A stretch of DNA of 64,000 nucleotides from Leucocoprinus leucothites (GCA_013368445.1 JAACJO010000009.1:744001-808000), one strand, 5' to 3'; shown: positions 51,461 through 62,836, counted from the first letter of the stretch. Notes: generated by a model not told the origin, from the letters alone. Numbers and translations are program-made.

Positions 51461-52369
51461 ATGCCCGAAACCAGACTTCCCTTCCAGGTCATCGATGTCT
51501 TTACCAAGACCAGATACGTCGGCGATCCAATTGCAATTGTTCGTGTTCCAGCTACAGGATCCACCCTCCTAACCCAGGAACAGAAGCAGCTTATCGCTCG
51601 CGAGTTCAATCTTGCGGAGACGGTATTCATGCATGATAACGCTCCTGATGCTTCACCCGATACCCCTGTGAAAATAGATATATTCACTCCGGAGAAAGAG
51701 CTGCCATTTGCTGGAAACCCGACAGTTGGGGCGAGTTGGTACCTACTGACGAAGTCTGGAGGGAGGAGGAAGGATGTCACCCTAACAACAAAAGCTGGCA
51801 AGGTTCCTGCCATCCTGCAAGACTCTGGAAGAGTTCGCCTGCAGGTCCCAGTTGATTTCAAGGAGCACAATCCTATCCAACTTGCCTGGTTGAAATCCGC
51901 TCAGCCTGATCTTCAAGTGATGGATTATGCCAGTGGTGCCGATGGCGCTGAGACGGTGGCATCTATTGTCAAAGGGATGACCTTTGTGCTTCTGAGACTC
52001 AACTCGGAAGACGCTCTCAGCAGGTTCAAAGGCCACGCGGGGAAAATTGAGGTCCCATGGCTAGGAGAGTGGCAGGGACTTGTTGGGTTGTATGCTTTTT
52101 ACGAGAGGGAGGATGGAGTTGTGAGGACTAGAGTATTTTTTGGAACTATAGAGCACCCCGCGGCCGGTTCAGCAGCTTCGACGCTCGCGGGATGGCTTGG
52201 GAAGAGGAAGGGACCCGGGAAGTGGAACTTTGAGATTGTTCAAGGGGTTGAGGTAGGGAGAAGGAGCGAAATTGAGGTTCAGGTCGAGGTGGGAAGTGAC
52301 GGTGAAGTGAACAAGATGGAACTTGGAGGAGAAGCCGTCGAAGTCATGGAGGGTTCGATTGCGGTATGA
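51461..52369 (+). CDS. PhzF-like protein, tandem copy 3, degenerate active site
   Basis: Intronless, intact frame of 302 residues beginning MPETRLPFQVIDVF. The fold-defining sequence is well kept, but two of the three expected catalytic positions are changed. The GHPT motif reads AGNPTVGASW (Asn86, codon aac at 51716-51718) and the EDPATGSA motif reads EHPAAGSAAS (His232, codon cac at 52154-52156). The Glu motif is kept (NLAETVF, Glu53). Copies 1, 2 and 4 all keep His and Asp. A pseudoenzyme is the simplest reading; a changed reaction or early decay are alternatives. Confidence 0.93.
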   Translation: MPETRLPFQVIDVFTKTRYVGDPIAIVRVPATGSTLLTQEQKQLIAREFNLAETVFMHDNAPDASPDTPVKIDIFTPEKELPFAGNPTVGASWYLLTKSGGRRKDVTLTTKAGKVPAILQDSGRVRLQVPVDFKEHNPIQLAWLKSAQPDLQVMDYASGADGAETVASIVKGMTFVLLRLNSEDALSRFKGHAGKIEVPWLGEWQGLVGLYAFYEREDGVVRTRVFFGTIEHPAAGSAASTLAGWLGKRKGPGKWNFEIVQGVEVGRRSEIEVQVEVGSDGEVNKMELGGEAVEVMEGSIAV

Positions 52370-52556
52370 GTGAACGAGAAGTGTATGACCTCGGACCTGA
52401 TCCAATGAACTCAACTTTCACATCTCATCGTTGCATATACCCGTAAGGCGAGATCTGACTCGGATCAGTATCAGGCCAATCTCGATGAGTCATTAGAACT
52501 CACCGCCGCGACTGCTTTATATAAAGATTTTCTGTCCCAGAACTTTTACGCACTGC
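52370..52556. promoter_or_regulatory. short spacer with TATA box before PhzF copy 4
   Basis: A 187-bp spacer. Its 5' part resembles the 3' flank of copy 2. A strong TATA box (tatataaa, 52518-52525) lies about 39 bp before the copy 4 ATG, implying a very short leader. Confidence 0.5.
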
Positions 52557-53480
52557 ATGTCTACCAGAAAGCTCAAGTTCCACATTCTTGACGTTTTCAC
52601 TACTACAAGGTACCTTGGAAACCCGCTCGCCATCGTCCATGTACCTGCATCCGAATCGCAGAATCTGACACAAGAGCAGAAGCTTCAGATAGCTCGCGAA
52701 TTTAATCTGTCGGAAACAGTGTTCTTGCACGAAAATCTTCCTGGCGCCACCAGTGATGGCGGCCACGTGAGGATTGATATTTTTACCCCAAAAGAGGAAC
52801 TATCGTTTGCTGGGCATCCGACTATCGGCTCAAGCTGGTTCGTTCTGACGAGTACTGAAAGAGACGGGGGGAATCGTAGAGAGGTTACCCTCCAGACTAA
52901 GGCAGGAAATATCCCTGCCGTTTTACGGGAGTCTGGTCGAGTTCGGTTGCAAGTTCCGATTGACTTCAAAGCACACAAGCCCATACCAATTCCCTCGTTC
53001 AAGTCTGCACAGTCAAACCTTCGCGCGGGAGATTATGCAAACGGATTAGATGGCGCAGAAGGTGTTGCATCCGTAGTAAAGGGGACAACTTTCGTCCTTC
53101 TTGAACTTACGTCAGAGGACGCACTGAAGAGAGTGCAGGGTGTTGATATGACGCTGGATGTCCCGTGGCTCGAAGATTGGAAGGGGAGAAGCGTTGGATT
53201 GTACACGTTCTATGAGAGGGAAGACGGAGTTGTGAGAACAAGGATGATGAGAGGAACTTTCGAAGATGCCGCCACTGGCTCGGCGGCGTCGACCCTCGGA
53301 GGATGGCTAGGAAAAAGAAAAGGGCCTGGAAAATGGGTGATTGAAATGGTGCAAGGAGTGGAGATGGGACGAAGGAGTGAGATAGAAGTGCGAGTTCAAG
53401 TTGACAACGATGGCGGAATCCAAGGAATAGAACTCGGCGGTGAAGCGGTTCATGTAGCTGAAGGCTTCATCAATGTGTAG
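52557..53480 (+). CDS. PhzF-like isomerase, tandem copy 4
   Basis: Intronless PhzF-family protein of 307 residues starting MSTRKLKFHILDVF. The catalytic motifs are intact: AREFNLSETVF, ELSFAGHPTIGSSW and FEDAATGSAASTLGGWL. It is the most divergent copy, with small insertions (TSDGGH and TERDGGNRR) relative to copies 2 and 3. The Glu, His and Asp positions support an active enzyme. It ends the array; the next gene is a P450 on the same strand. Confidence 0.93.
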   Translation: MSTRKLKFHILDVFTTTRYLGNPLAIVHVPASESQNLTQEQKLQIAREFNLSETVFLHENLPGATSDGGHVRIDIFTPKEELSFAGHPTIGSSWFVLTSTERDGGNRREVTLQTKAGNIPAVLRESGRVRLQVPIDFKAHKPIPIPSFKSAQSNLRAGDYANGLDGAEGVASVVKGTTFVLLELTSEDALKRVQGVDMTLDVPWLEDWKGRSVGLYTFYEREDGVVRTRMMRGTFEDAATGSAASTLGGWLGKRKGPGKWVIEMVQGVEMGRRSEIEVRVQVDNDGGIQGIELGGEAVHVAEGFINV

Positions 53481-54121
53481 TGCTTTGGATCGTAATTTGA
53501 ATCACTACTCTCCCGAAATAGATTCAATGTAATGCTCTCGCTCATTTCTCTTCCCGGGTCTTCTGTTATCGAAGCCTTCAAGGAGCCTTCTTTTCCTACA
53601 TAGTAGAAGATGGAAGTTAGGCCCAATTCAAGTTTCGCGGAATGCCCACCTGATTCGGCAGCCAGAGGGTCAAATAAATGACCAATGATTTCAAACAGCC
53701 ATTGTCGTCGACGTTACTCTCGACTTTCATCGTAGCTCCCCGTAAAGGTCATATATTCCACTCCTCCAGTTCCTACTTCCTAGCCGGATGTCCTGTGAGT
53801 AGCCCTCACCAGCTCACCCACCTGGTCAGAGGGTCGCGAGCATTCACATGGGATATTGTGCCGGGTATCGAAAAGAACCCCGGCAATTAAATCCGTCGGG
53901 TCATATTGAGGAAGACCCTGGAAGACCAGTCCATTCAGTTGAATGACAGCGCGTGGAATTAAATGCTTGTGGCGTTTTCTGCTCTCACGTTCTAGTCTTT
54001 TGATAGCCAAAAAGGCGGAACAGGCTGCAGCATGTTCGCTTCCGACCCTGACTCTATCATATTTACATGAAAGAAATACTGCATGGGCCCAGGGGTGTGG
54101 TTGGAGATGATGATTCCCTCG
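53481..54121. other. intergenic between PhzF array and second P450
   Basis: About 640 bp. A minus-strand frame at 53780-54145 overlaps the P450 start and has no recognisable features, so I treat it as chance. No repeat or RNA gene was seen. Confidence 0.4.
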
Positions 54122-56197
54122 ATGGCAGACACTCTCACTGCACATCCATACTTAGCCTCCTTCACAGGTCTTGTCTTTGCTCGATGGCTCTATGTGTACT
54201 CTAGGGACCTAGCCGCTAATCCTCGTCGCCTGCCCAACCCCCCAGGTCCAAAGCGCTATCCACTCATCGGTAGTCTACTTGACGCACCCTTAACGAGGCC
54301 GTGGCTCACGTATGATGACTGGTTCAAAAAATATGGTGCGCTCTCACTTTTTTCTGACCCCTTCGGCTCATTATCTGACATGATACGCTTCAAGGTGACT
54401 TGATTTACTTTGAGATAATGGGAAAGAAGTTCCTCGTCGTCGGATCAGTTGAACGAGCGAATGATTTGTTTGAGAAGCGATCCACAAATTACTCTGACCG
54501 CCCACATCTGGTTATGGTAATGGACTTGTGCGTCGCTTTTGGATTATACGAAGCAAACCACGTCCTTACGCTCATTGTATTTTGTCAGGATGGGTTGGGA
54601 CTACAATTGGGGTCTGATTCCTTACAATGCATGGTGGCGACGACATCGTCGGGCGTTTCACCAATTCATCAATTCCAATCAATTACCTGTGTATTTGCCA
54701 ACTCAGGTTAAACACGTTCGAGCTTTCCTACGACGAATCCTCGACAAACCGGATGATGTCTTTCACCACAGTCGCCAGTGAGTTACCTAGAAAAAAATTT
54801 AACGAGGGTTTTCCCGTATTGATACGCTCATCTAGTCTGTTCGCTGCATTAATCACGGACGTTGCCTATGGAATTCAAATCAAAGAAGAGAACGATCCCT
54901 ACATCCAACACATTGAAGAGGTTTTAACCGCTGTTGGCGAAGCCGCTATTCCAGGCCGATATCTCGTTGAATTATTTCCAATCATGAAGCACATCCCAAG
55001 CTGGTTCCCTGGCGCAGGTTGGAAACGGAAAGCAGCCTATTATAAGCGAATGAACGACATGGTATCCCGGGAACCATATGAAACGGTAAAACAAAATCTA
55101 GTAAGCACAATCATATTCCGAATATCCAAACCCTTCTAACCGTCGCATTTGAAAGAAAAACGGAACAGCCAAGCCTAGTTTTGCCGCTTCATTGATTCAA
55201 GCACTCCCAGAAGACGACCCGAAGGAAAAAGCAGATCAGGAAAGCATTGCGATTAACGTGGCAGGGACCGCTTTCCTTGGTAAGGTCACAGAAAAATTGA
55301 CCCTCTCATCGGTATTGACCTTATATCTCAGGTGGTGCAGATACAGTATGCGCTTTTCCTCTCAGGCTCTTCCACTTCACGTTCTTGACTCTCATTTTAT
55401 AGACTGTATCAACAATCCAGTCATTCTTCCTCGCAATCTGCCAAAACCCTGAGATTCAAGAAAAGGCCCAGAAAGAACTTGATTCTGTCCTGGAAGGTAG
55501 CCGGCTTCCTGAGTTAGAAGATCGCCCTTCTCTGCCCTATATTGATGCAATTGCAAAAGAATCTATGCGTTGGCATCCTGTACTTCCTATGGGTGAGCCT
55601 TGAACTACTCCTTACGTCGTGTTGCATAGTGCTGAATTATACAGGTGTTCCGCACATGGCGACTGACAACGATGAATACAATGGCTGGTTTATCCCAAAG
55701 GGGACTATCGTCATTGGCAGCGCCTGGTAAGTATTGCCAAGAAGGACCATCGGGTGCTTCATGACCCTAATTTATACCGCCAGGGCTCTCTTGCATGACT
55801 CAGGTGCTTATGAAGATCCGCATAGCTTCAAACCAGAGCGATTCCTCAAAGACGGCAAGTTGGATCCTAATGTCCGAGATCCGAGTGTCGCTGCTTTTGG
55901 ATATGGAAGACGTATTTGTCCTGGAAGACATATGAGCGATATTTCGTTGTTCCTGACTATCGCCTCTTTCCTGACTTGCTTCGAGCTGCGTGCACCTTTG
56001 GATGAGAGTGGAAAGCCTATCGTACCGAGTGGGGAATATACAGACGGCAGCTTCCAGTAATCGTCTTGGGGTCGTTTTTGCTTCAACCTTTTGCTGACCT
56101 TGTATTCCGCAGGTTTCCCGTCCCTTTCGAAGCTGTCATTAAACCGAGATCTGAAAGAGCTGAAGCACTGATCAGGAATTCGAACATGAATGAATAA
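54122..56197 (+). CDS. cytochrome P450 monooxygenase (second copy of the same type)
   Basis: Microsomal P450 of 522 residues and a close paralogue of the gene at 2269-4342. Exons: 54122-54335, 54395-54527, 54589-54777, 54836-55100, 55156-55279, 55332-55345 (14 nt), 55403-55592, 55645-55726, 55784-56056, 56113-56197; 1569 nt. Eight of ten exon lengths equal those of the first copy exactly; exons 1 and 7 are each 3 nt longer. Landmarks: hinge LPNPPGPKRYP, WWRRHRR, GGADTTVST, KESMRWHP, KPERF and heme loop FGYGRRICPG. I chose the ATG at 54122 because it places the hinge as in the paralogue; ATGs at 54083-54110 are in frame. It lies just after the PhzF array. Substrate unknown. Confidence 0.95.
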
Positions 56198-57316
56198 GTG
56201 TGAACTTGTAATCGATGAGATTTGGTTATTTTGTTGTTCTTCAATCACGGCTTACAGTTATTAGTGCGTCAGATATTTCATACCTATATACCGGTCAAAC
56301 ACATTCTGTGATCTTAATACCTCCGCTATCAAATAGCCGAGCTGTATATCGACATGATATTGGATTGCTGGCATATGCATTACTGTGAATATAATAGCCC
56401 TACTACTTTCACCTTGATTCAGCAAACTTGACAAGAATTGGAGGCTTGGACAGATGTCTAGCCCGTTGGAACTCGAAGTTCAATTACAAGTATGACTTGG
56501 GCGGCTAGGTGATCCAGTATCTCGGGGGCACCGATCAACTGATCTCAGCGCCAAGAAGCAAAATGTGATTTCAAAACTCATACTAATGTCGCATGAAGTA
56601 AGAGCACTGGGTTTAAGACTAGAAGTGTTGGATACATCTCCACTAGACCTTGGGATGTGGTGGGGTCTATTGTTGATTTTAATTTCACCTCTGCGGTAAT
56701 ATGGTATTTTTTTCGCACGAAATAAAGCCACCTGGGTCATGATATTGAGTACAGCACTAGTAAGTCAGGTCTTCATGCGATTGTATGCCAGTGGCTCCTC
56801 AAATATTTTAGGGCCACGTAGAAAAGCCTACCAATTGCGGACACAGGAGGGTGGGAGCTTGGGCAAGAGGGCATACATTCCGTAACAGGAGCTCGTCTAA
56901 GATCAGTCAAAGGGACAGAGGATAAAACCTTGGCATTTGTAGTACTATCACCGTTATCGTTGATCGAAACGTGTCCCGTATGGATAGCTTCTTGTAAGTA
57001 CGCCATCGTGAACCTGAAGGAATCGCCCCCTCCTCGACTATCTGTTGGTGGAGCTACAGGGGACCACTAAATTATCAAATGTGCGGCGTCCAACAACGAT
57101 GGTAGTGCTAATGATAGCCTTGTCGTTGTTCAGAACACGTGTTTTGGCAACAGTGGCGCGGACTTCGAAGACGCTGGCTGGCTGTGTTGTGTGAGGCTAT
57201 GACTCGCAAATGCCTTAAAACCACAGGTTTGAGCGGCAAATCACCACCTGAATCTCCAGCTGCGCCCCCGGGCTCTTTTGGACAAAACTACTGCTCTATA
57301 GTCCTCTTCTCTCGTA
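56198..57316. other. intergenic, no gene supported
   Basis: About 1.1 kb between the P450 and an orphan ORF. Open frames at 56480-56740 and 56773-57006 on minus have no recognisable features. An upstream exon of the orphan ORF could lie at 57139-57315, but I cannot support it. Confidence 0.35.
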
Positions 57317-57841
57317 ATGCAAGGGCTATATAATCCCAAATTACCAGCTAACCTCTGGGAAAGCGCATTTTACATCGCACTCTGGCGCTCGAATGCCCAA
57401 CCATACACCTTCTACTTCTGTCGCAGCATGTGGCCCGGCAAGGAATCCGGAACGCAGTGGCAGCTAGGCGGGGCAGGCTATCCATACAAAAAAGAGATGT
57501 CTCCAGTTAATCTGGTCAATACTCCTGGGCTTCTCGGTTTGTTTTGTTTGAACTGGAGATATAAGGACTGGGATGGGGACAGTTATCAGAAGTGGTTCAA
57601 GCTGTTTGATGCGGCAATCGCAAACTCGCAGCGTGTTGAAAGAGATGAGTGGTTGGGGATTGTACTTCGCCGAATGCTGGATCGATATCATGCCCTTATC
57701 TTGCTGCGACCGAAGCCTAGGTCAGAATACGAGGATTTGGAGGAGGAGATTGAGGATTTTGTGCGTGTACAGATGCAAAGAGCTCCGCCGCGATCTGGGC
57801 GTCAGGTTACTGTATATACGAATTTCTTCCGCAAAATTTGA
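57317..57841 (+). CDS. hypothetical protein, 174 aa
   Basis: An open frame with protein-like composition (many Trp, Tyr and Arg, and an acidic helix SEYEDLEEEIEDFVRVQMQR) that I do not recognise. It starts MQGLYNPKLPANLWESAFY. No signal peptide or membrane helix is obvious. It could be the last exon of a longer gene, because in-frame coding signal just upstream cannot be excluded. It lies between a P450 and a DUF6533-like gene. Confidence 0.5.
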   Translation: MQGLYNPKLPANLWESAFYIALWRSNAQPYTFYFCRSMWPGKESGTQWQLGGAGYPYKKEMSPVNLVNTPGLLGLFCLNWRYKDWDGDSYQKWFKLFDAAIANSQRVERDEWLGIVLRRMLDRYHALILLRPKPRSEYEDLEEEIEDFVRVQMQRAPPRSGRQVTVYTNFFRKI

Positions 57842-58121
57842 GTGCGTATTCGAGAGGACTTACCTTTACTGGATGCTTACTTTTGTAGTCTTGTATATTT
57901 AGTGGTTTCGCTGATCCGCTACGATTAAGTACCATCCTCATTCGAGCATTATCGCGTGGATAAAATAATTTATACATATTTCTTTGACTGCGAAACAACT
58001 AGTTACTTTCGTCATTCAGACTCCCAATAAATAAATTTACATTTAGACAAAAGTGATGCTAGTCAGAAAAAATAGACGCGATATACAGTACGTACGTACG
58101 CCCACGTGCGGAGCGGGGACT

Positions 58122-59411
58122 TTAATCAAGACTTTTCCTTTCAACAGGTTTCCCATACACTGTCGCCATGCTATGGTCCTCCGACCGCACGCTTGATGTG
58201 TGATCTGCAGGCAAGCTGGAAGTATAGCTCTGGTACCCTATACCTAACTGTCTGACATTAGGTGGATGTGGTAACGACTTTTGGGATGGGAGACCAGGGC
58301 GAGTGGCGAAATTGACATCTGAGAGAACAGTCTGGCCCTCCCTCATCATGTCCTCGATTTTAATATTGCGGAATACGCGACAAGCCATGGAAGCGGTCAG
58401 AGGCACAAAGGGAAAGCTGAGTATGAGTTTATAGATTGGAGGTATTTGAGGGATCACAATGAGGATCCCCACTGGGAGATTGAGGCACATGATGATGCTG
58501 TAGTAAGAACCAATCAGTTCTTATTCAAAACTATCAATGGGGATGACTCACAGGTAATATTGTTGGCCGCCTCGGAGGATAGATCGTGAGAGCCGAGGAA
58601 GGGCCCGACCTGATATCAAAGTGTCCCAAGTAATCCCATCGTCGAGATTACTGTGGGAGGATGCAATTTTATATGAAATGGCGAAGAAGACAAGAGTGTC
58701 GTAAAAGCCAGACATCATGGCAGCTGCAGACATGTACTGCTCAACATGGGAGTAGAAACAGTACTCTGTGCCGGGTATATGAGTTGCCTGTTGACTGTAT
58801 ATCACAACAGTCATGACACCGCTAGTCGCCAGCCATAGGAACGAGAAAACAATTTGCACCCATCGGTTATCGCCATACACAGCGCGCACGCGCTGAAGGA
58901 ATAGGAATGCTGTTGAGGATGTTCCAATAACTATCATCACACCAATAGCTATAGCCATGCCACTGCAGTTTGCCACAGTGTGCGCTAGGTTAATTATAGT
59001 GAGTTGACCGAGGTCATAGGTGAGTTCACGCAAAAGTAGACCTACTCTGCTCAATCACGGAGAGCAATATAAAAAGAAGGGAGAATATCCTGGAGTACAA
59101 TCACGAGCAAGTAAGTGGCGAGTTTCAGTGGGACGCCCAGACGTCAAAGCTGACCTTGAGGTGAAAAAGCACAATGTCACGACATGAATCGGCCCCCGCC
59201 GCACAATTCGAATGTCATCTGGGACGTAGATTAGAATGTCCCAAATTGTTGCCTAGAGTGATGTGGTGAGATTGATAGTATTTTCCACGATATCCAGTAT
59301 AACACATACCCCAAGCACAGCAAGACACAAGTTTCTTGAGGCCTCGAATTGAGTAGCTTGTTCAGGTGGGAGGTGGTTGAGATAAACATCAGGGTTTGGG
59401 AGTCCCGACAT
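58122..59411 (-). CDS. DUF6533-like multi-pass membrane protein
   Basis: Basidiomycete-type seven-helix-like membrane protein of unknown function, 356 residues. Exons on the minus strand: 59411-59310, 59252-59155, 59046-58552, 58497-58122; 1071 nt. The N-terminal block ATIWDILIYVPDDIRIV is the hallmark I associate with DUF6533. Hydrophobic helices follow (SGMAIAIGVMIVIGTSSTAF, IVFSFLWLATSGVMTVVIYS, CLNLPVGILIVIPQIPPIYK). The conserved stretch LPRLSRSILRGGQQYYL and the final SMACRVFRNIKIEDM fit the family, and a hydrophilic C-terminal tail ends the protein. The third exon start is the least certain boundary: intron 2 is 108 bp with a GTCAGC donor. Confidence 0.85.
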
Positions 59412-60397
59412 GACGATCGTACTACTAGTGTCAACATGCCAGCAGGTCGACCCTCAGTGCTTTTATTCTTTGTTGTAGTACTTCCCATGAGCATCACCGG
59501 TCACTGCCATTCGGTGAAATTAATCAGCCAAACAATCAACCAGAAATGATACCAAAGTGGCTTCTTTGATGATGTCTATCAATCCGTGACACCCATATGC
59601 GCAGTGGTTCTCTCGAGGGTGCTGATATTTAGTGACCTCACAGAGGGCCAAGATTGACAGTCGAGAGAGAAACTGTAGGTATCCATTATCGGTGGTCAAC
59701 ATTCTGCAGTGCGGTAATTCATGAGGAACGTACTAAAAATATAAGCGTGGAATTGAGATGCTGGGGCCTCGGTTTCTGATGGCTGTTCAGATTCCACTCA
59801 AACGGCGTTTAACTACGGTAGCAAGTAAAAATACCTGGAACACTTCATTTTCAACTCCAATCCATTCCTGATCAAATTGTTGCGCCAAACAATCTAGTCT
59901 GCATTAGCTCCCAGTAAGCCGTGAAGTAATGGGCCAACGCTGATTTTGTGCAGTAATAGCGGGATACCACAATCCTCTTCAAGTTCTGAATCGCCTTGGT
60001 CGGGATGGGGTCAGGCTTGTGGACCCATTCGGGAATCGGGATGGAGGCGATAGCTGACCGGTTTACCTTAATTAGTCGGGCGTGTCCAAGCATCAGTTAC
60101 CTTCTAATATACACACTGGCACCTATGTATAGTCCACCTGTTACACGAATCGCTCGGGTTATTCAGAGTGAAGGAGCCGCCAGCGGCAAAATGAGTCAGG
60201 TCTGTTGACATTCTGTGTCGTTCTTAATTTTGTGCACAAGGCAAGTAAGCTGGTTGGGTGTGGGAAAGCCCAAAGGTGTCTTTGATCGTGAGGAACGCGG
60301 ATTCGAGGGCATACCATAAATCGGCGGACACGACTACGCGAAGGTAGAAGACATCTACGCCATGTACACGACAAATACTTACACTCGGACCAGCGAG
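59412..60397. other. intergenic, no gene supported
   Basis: About 985 bp. A minus-strand frame at 59872-60093 contains SIPIPEWVHKPDPIPTKAIQ and YWELMQTRLFGA, which look protein-like, but I recognise no family and find no flanking exons. It may be a fragment. Confidence 0.3.
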
Positions 60398-62836
60398 TTA
60401 TTTGAAAGAGAAGCTCTCCCAAGCTTGAACGTCCTTTTCTGCAAGTAAGCCCTCCTCAGTTATGATGGGCCGGATTGATTCCGCTCTAGGCACGAGTTTG
60501 TAAGGCAAAGAGGGGACCATACCAAACCTCGGCCTGAGAGGATACCGATGCCTCAAGGGATCAAAGCCATCCTCCTGAGCAACGATATCAAATGCCCATA
60601 GGATTCTGTATTAGGTATTGAACATCAATATGCGTCTACAAGTTCCGAGGTTGGAGGATCATTCTGACCTTGTGATAAGAACGAATAGCTGATCGTTAGC
60701 AATATGCTGGCCAGGACAAATTCGGCGCCCAAATCCGAAGGTGACGCTGTAATTCTTGAAAAATGGATCAGGGTTGTTGATGAATCGCTCGGGCCTGAAT
60801 TCCTCGGGTTCGGGGAAGAGCTGGGCTCAAATTGTCAGCTAATCTCTAGAGACAGAGAGGTGCGCATTGTACCTCTGTGTTTCGAGTAATCGCACTAAAT
60901 CTATTGAGCGTGGAGAAAAAGATAGGAAATGCGGCTACTTACTATATGTTTGCAATGACCGTACTACCGGCGGGTATGAACATACCCTCATAAACATCAT
61001 CTTCGGACGTAGCATGTGGAAGGCCAAGCGAAGCAGGCGGGTGCCATCTGTCAGGTTTTACTTTCGGTTGAGCTAATGCTGAAAATGCATGTGAGTCTTA
61101 CCGTCCAAGCTCTTTGATTAGAGCTCGAATATAAGGTAGTGAATCTAAGTCCTCGAAGCTGGGTAGTCTTTCTCGTCCAACAGCAGCGTCAATGTCGCTC
61201 TGGGCCTGTTTCATCGCTCTGGGATATAGGAGCATCGCCACTGTTGTGTCCAGTTAAGAATGAACAGGAACGCTTCGAGGCCAGACTCACAGATAAAAAC
61301 CTCAAAATTGCTGTAAGTCTAAAAAAATAATCAGTCAAGGAGTTTTCATAGCCGAAGAAAACCGACCGTCATGACTCCAGCAGTATACGGTGCAGAAGAA
61401 GTGATTGCAACTTCCGCATCAGAATAATCGTATAACTTCTGTTTTTCGAGGGCACGAGCAGCCGTAGTACCGAAAGAGGATCCTTTGCTGACAACCATCT
61501 TTGTTTGGCTGAGACACTGTAAGAAAAAAAGCTCCTCGTTTTTGCCTTGCTCATCGGCCGCTTTTCGAAACCATTGGAGGGGGCTCTAAAGAACGGTGTC
61601 AACCTTTCCTTTTCGACAGGTCAGCTAGGGAACAGCTTACCGGTAGATATAACAATATCGGAAACTATGTCACGTATTCAATGAGTATGACCCAAGCTAA
61701 GGTCCGCCTTCTGTGCTTACATGATCAACGAGATATTTCCCTGGTAAACTATTTGCTGCGTGAATGACTTGAGGACCGGAATTTGCAAAGCTGAAGAGAC
61801 ATACTTATTTCTAAAAAGAGCTCAGAAAATTTAGCCATAAATTATAGAATGTTCATATACTCTCGGAAGACTAGGATAACGACTTCAGTAGAATTAAAAA
61901 CGAGCTCTGGGTGACCGCTTACATTTTTCTAGCTTCCTATAAAATTCAGTATGCTCCGGATACAAGTGATCTATCCGTAGACCATATGCAGAGTAAAACG
62001 CGACCGAATGCAATGCCCTTCAAAAATTTGTTAGACTACAAGGATTCAGGGTTAGGGCTAGGTTTACCTTTGAACGTGATCTACGTATTTGTTGGGACTT
62101 ACTTCAAGCAACTCGCGTAGGAGCAACCTCGACTCTGCATCCTCCAATGGACGATAACTCCGTGATGCATCCGCATTCATGGTTGCGTTCATTAACTGCG
62201 TTACGCATATCAGAAAAGACATTCAAGAAAGGGTCACTAAACACAAGTTCACGGTTCTGAATCTTTTCAGTTTCGTTCCAGCTTGTTGGAGGGATCCTTT
62301 GAAGCCACGATAGCATATATCACTCCTATTTAAACTTTCAACGCCGTGAGCCTGTACTCAGGCTGGCGAGCTTACGCGATGACATTCTTGGGTCGACTCG
62401 AATAAATATTTCCCCGCTTCTCGAGCAAGTCCGTTGCGGCTTTTGGGGTGCAGAGAACTATCAAACTAAGGTAAGGCACTGAAGGCACACTAGTGAAGGG
62501 TAACTTGTCTGACCAATTGTATTTTGACCTAGGTGTACCGAGTCCATGACAGATATGACGCCTCCTGTATTAATTGTTTCAGAGAATGATATTGGGAGTC
62601 GTACGTTTGGTTTATTCACCATAAACCTCACTCCAACGCATAAACTTCACGGGTAGGAGCTCATTGCTTTTAAGATCATGCCACCACCGAGCGAAAAATG
62701 AGGGCCCAGGAGGCAATGGCTTCCGGAGAAGCAAAATTCGGGTTAGAAGTGCTTTCGCGCATACGCCCAGAAGGGGTAAAGCAACGACCCAGAGAGCTGA
62801 GGGAGGCTCCGAAAAGACAAGAACGTGCTGAGGCAT
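60398..62836 (-). CDS. cytochrome P450 monooxygenase (third, different type, 15 exons)
   Basis: Membrane-anchored P450 of 543 residues, not closely related to the other two. Exons on the minus strand: 62836-62620, 62564-62529, 62478-62376, 62325-62253, 62195-62068, 62017-61923, 61803-61721, 61664-61641, 61585-61367, 61318-61291, 61240-61102, 61047-60943, 60894-60873, 60820-60669, 60605-60398; 1632 nt, in frame. Landmarks: N-terminal anchor (LWVVALPLLGVCAKALLTRI), hinge KPLPPGP, AATDLLEKRGNIYSSRP, AYGLRIDHLYPEHTEFYRKL, LPGKYLVDHFPILLYLP, KELGRWHPPASLGLPHATSE, RPERF and heme loop FGFGRRICPGQHIAN. The I-helix reads TAGVMTTYS, so the usual acidic residue before the Thr is Met. Several boundaries (exons 3, 6 and 7) rest on frame and family fit rather than strong splice sites. 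Confidence 0.9.

Noticed and set aside
53780..54145. 121-codon minus-strand frame upstream of the second P450
   Set aside because: It overlaps the P450 start region, has no recognisable features and no supporting exons.
62081..62103. GTAAGT donor inside exon 5 of the third P450
   Set aside because: Splicing there would need a 22-nt intron or a frame break; reading through gives EVSPNKYVDHVQR, which fits the family.
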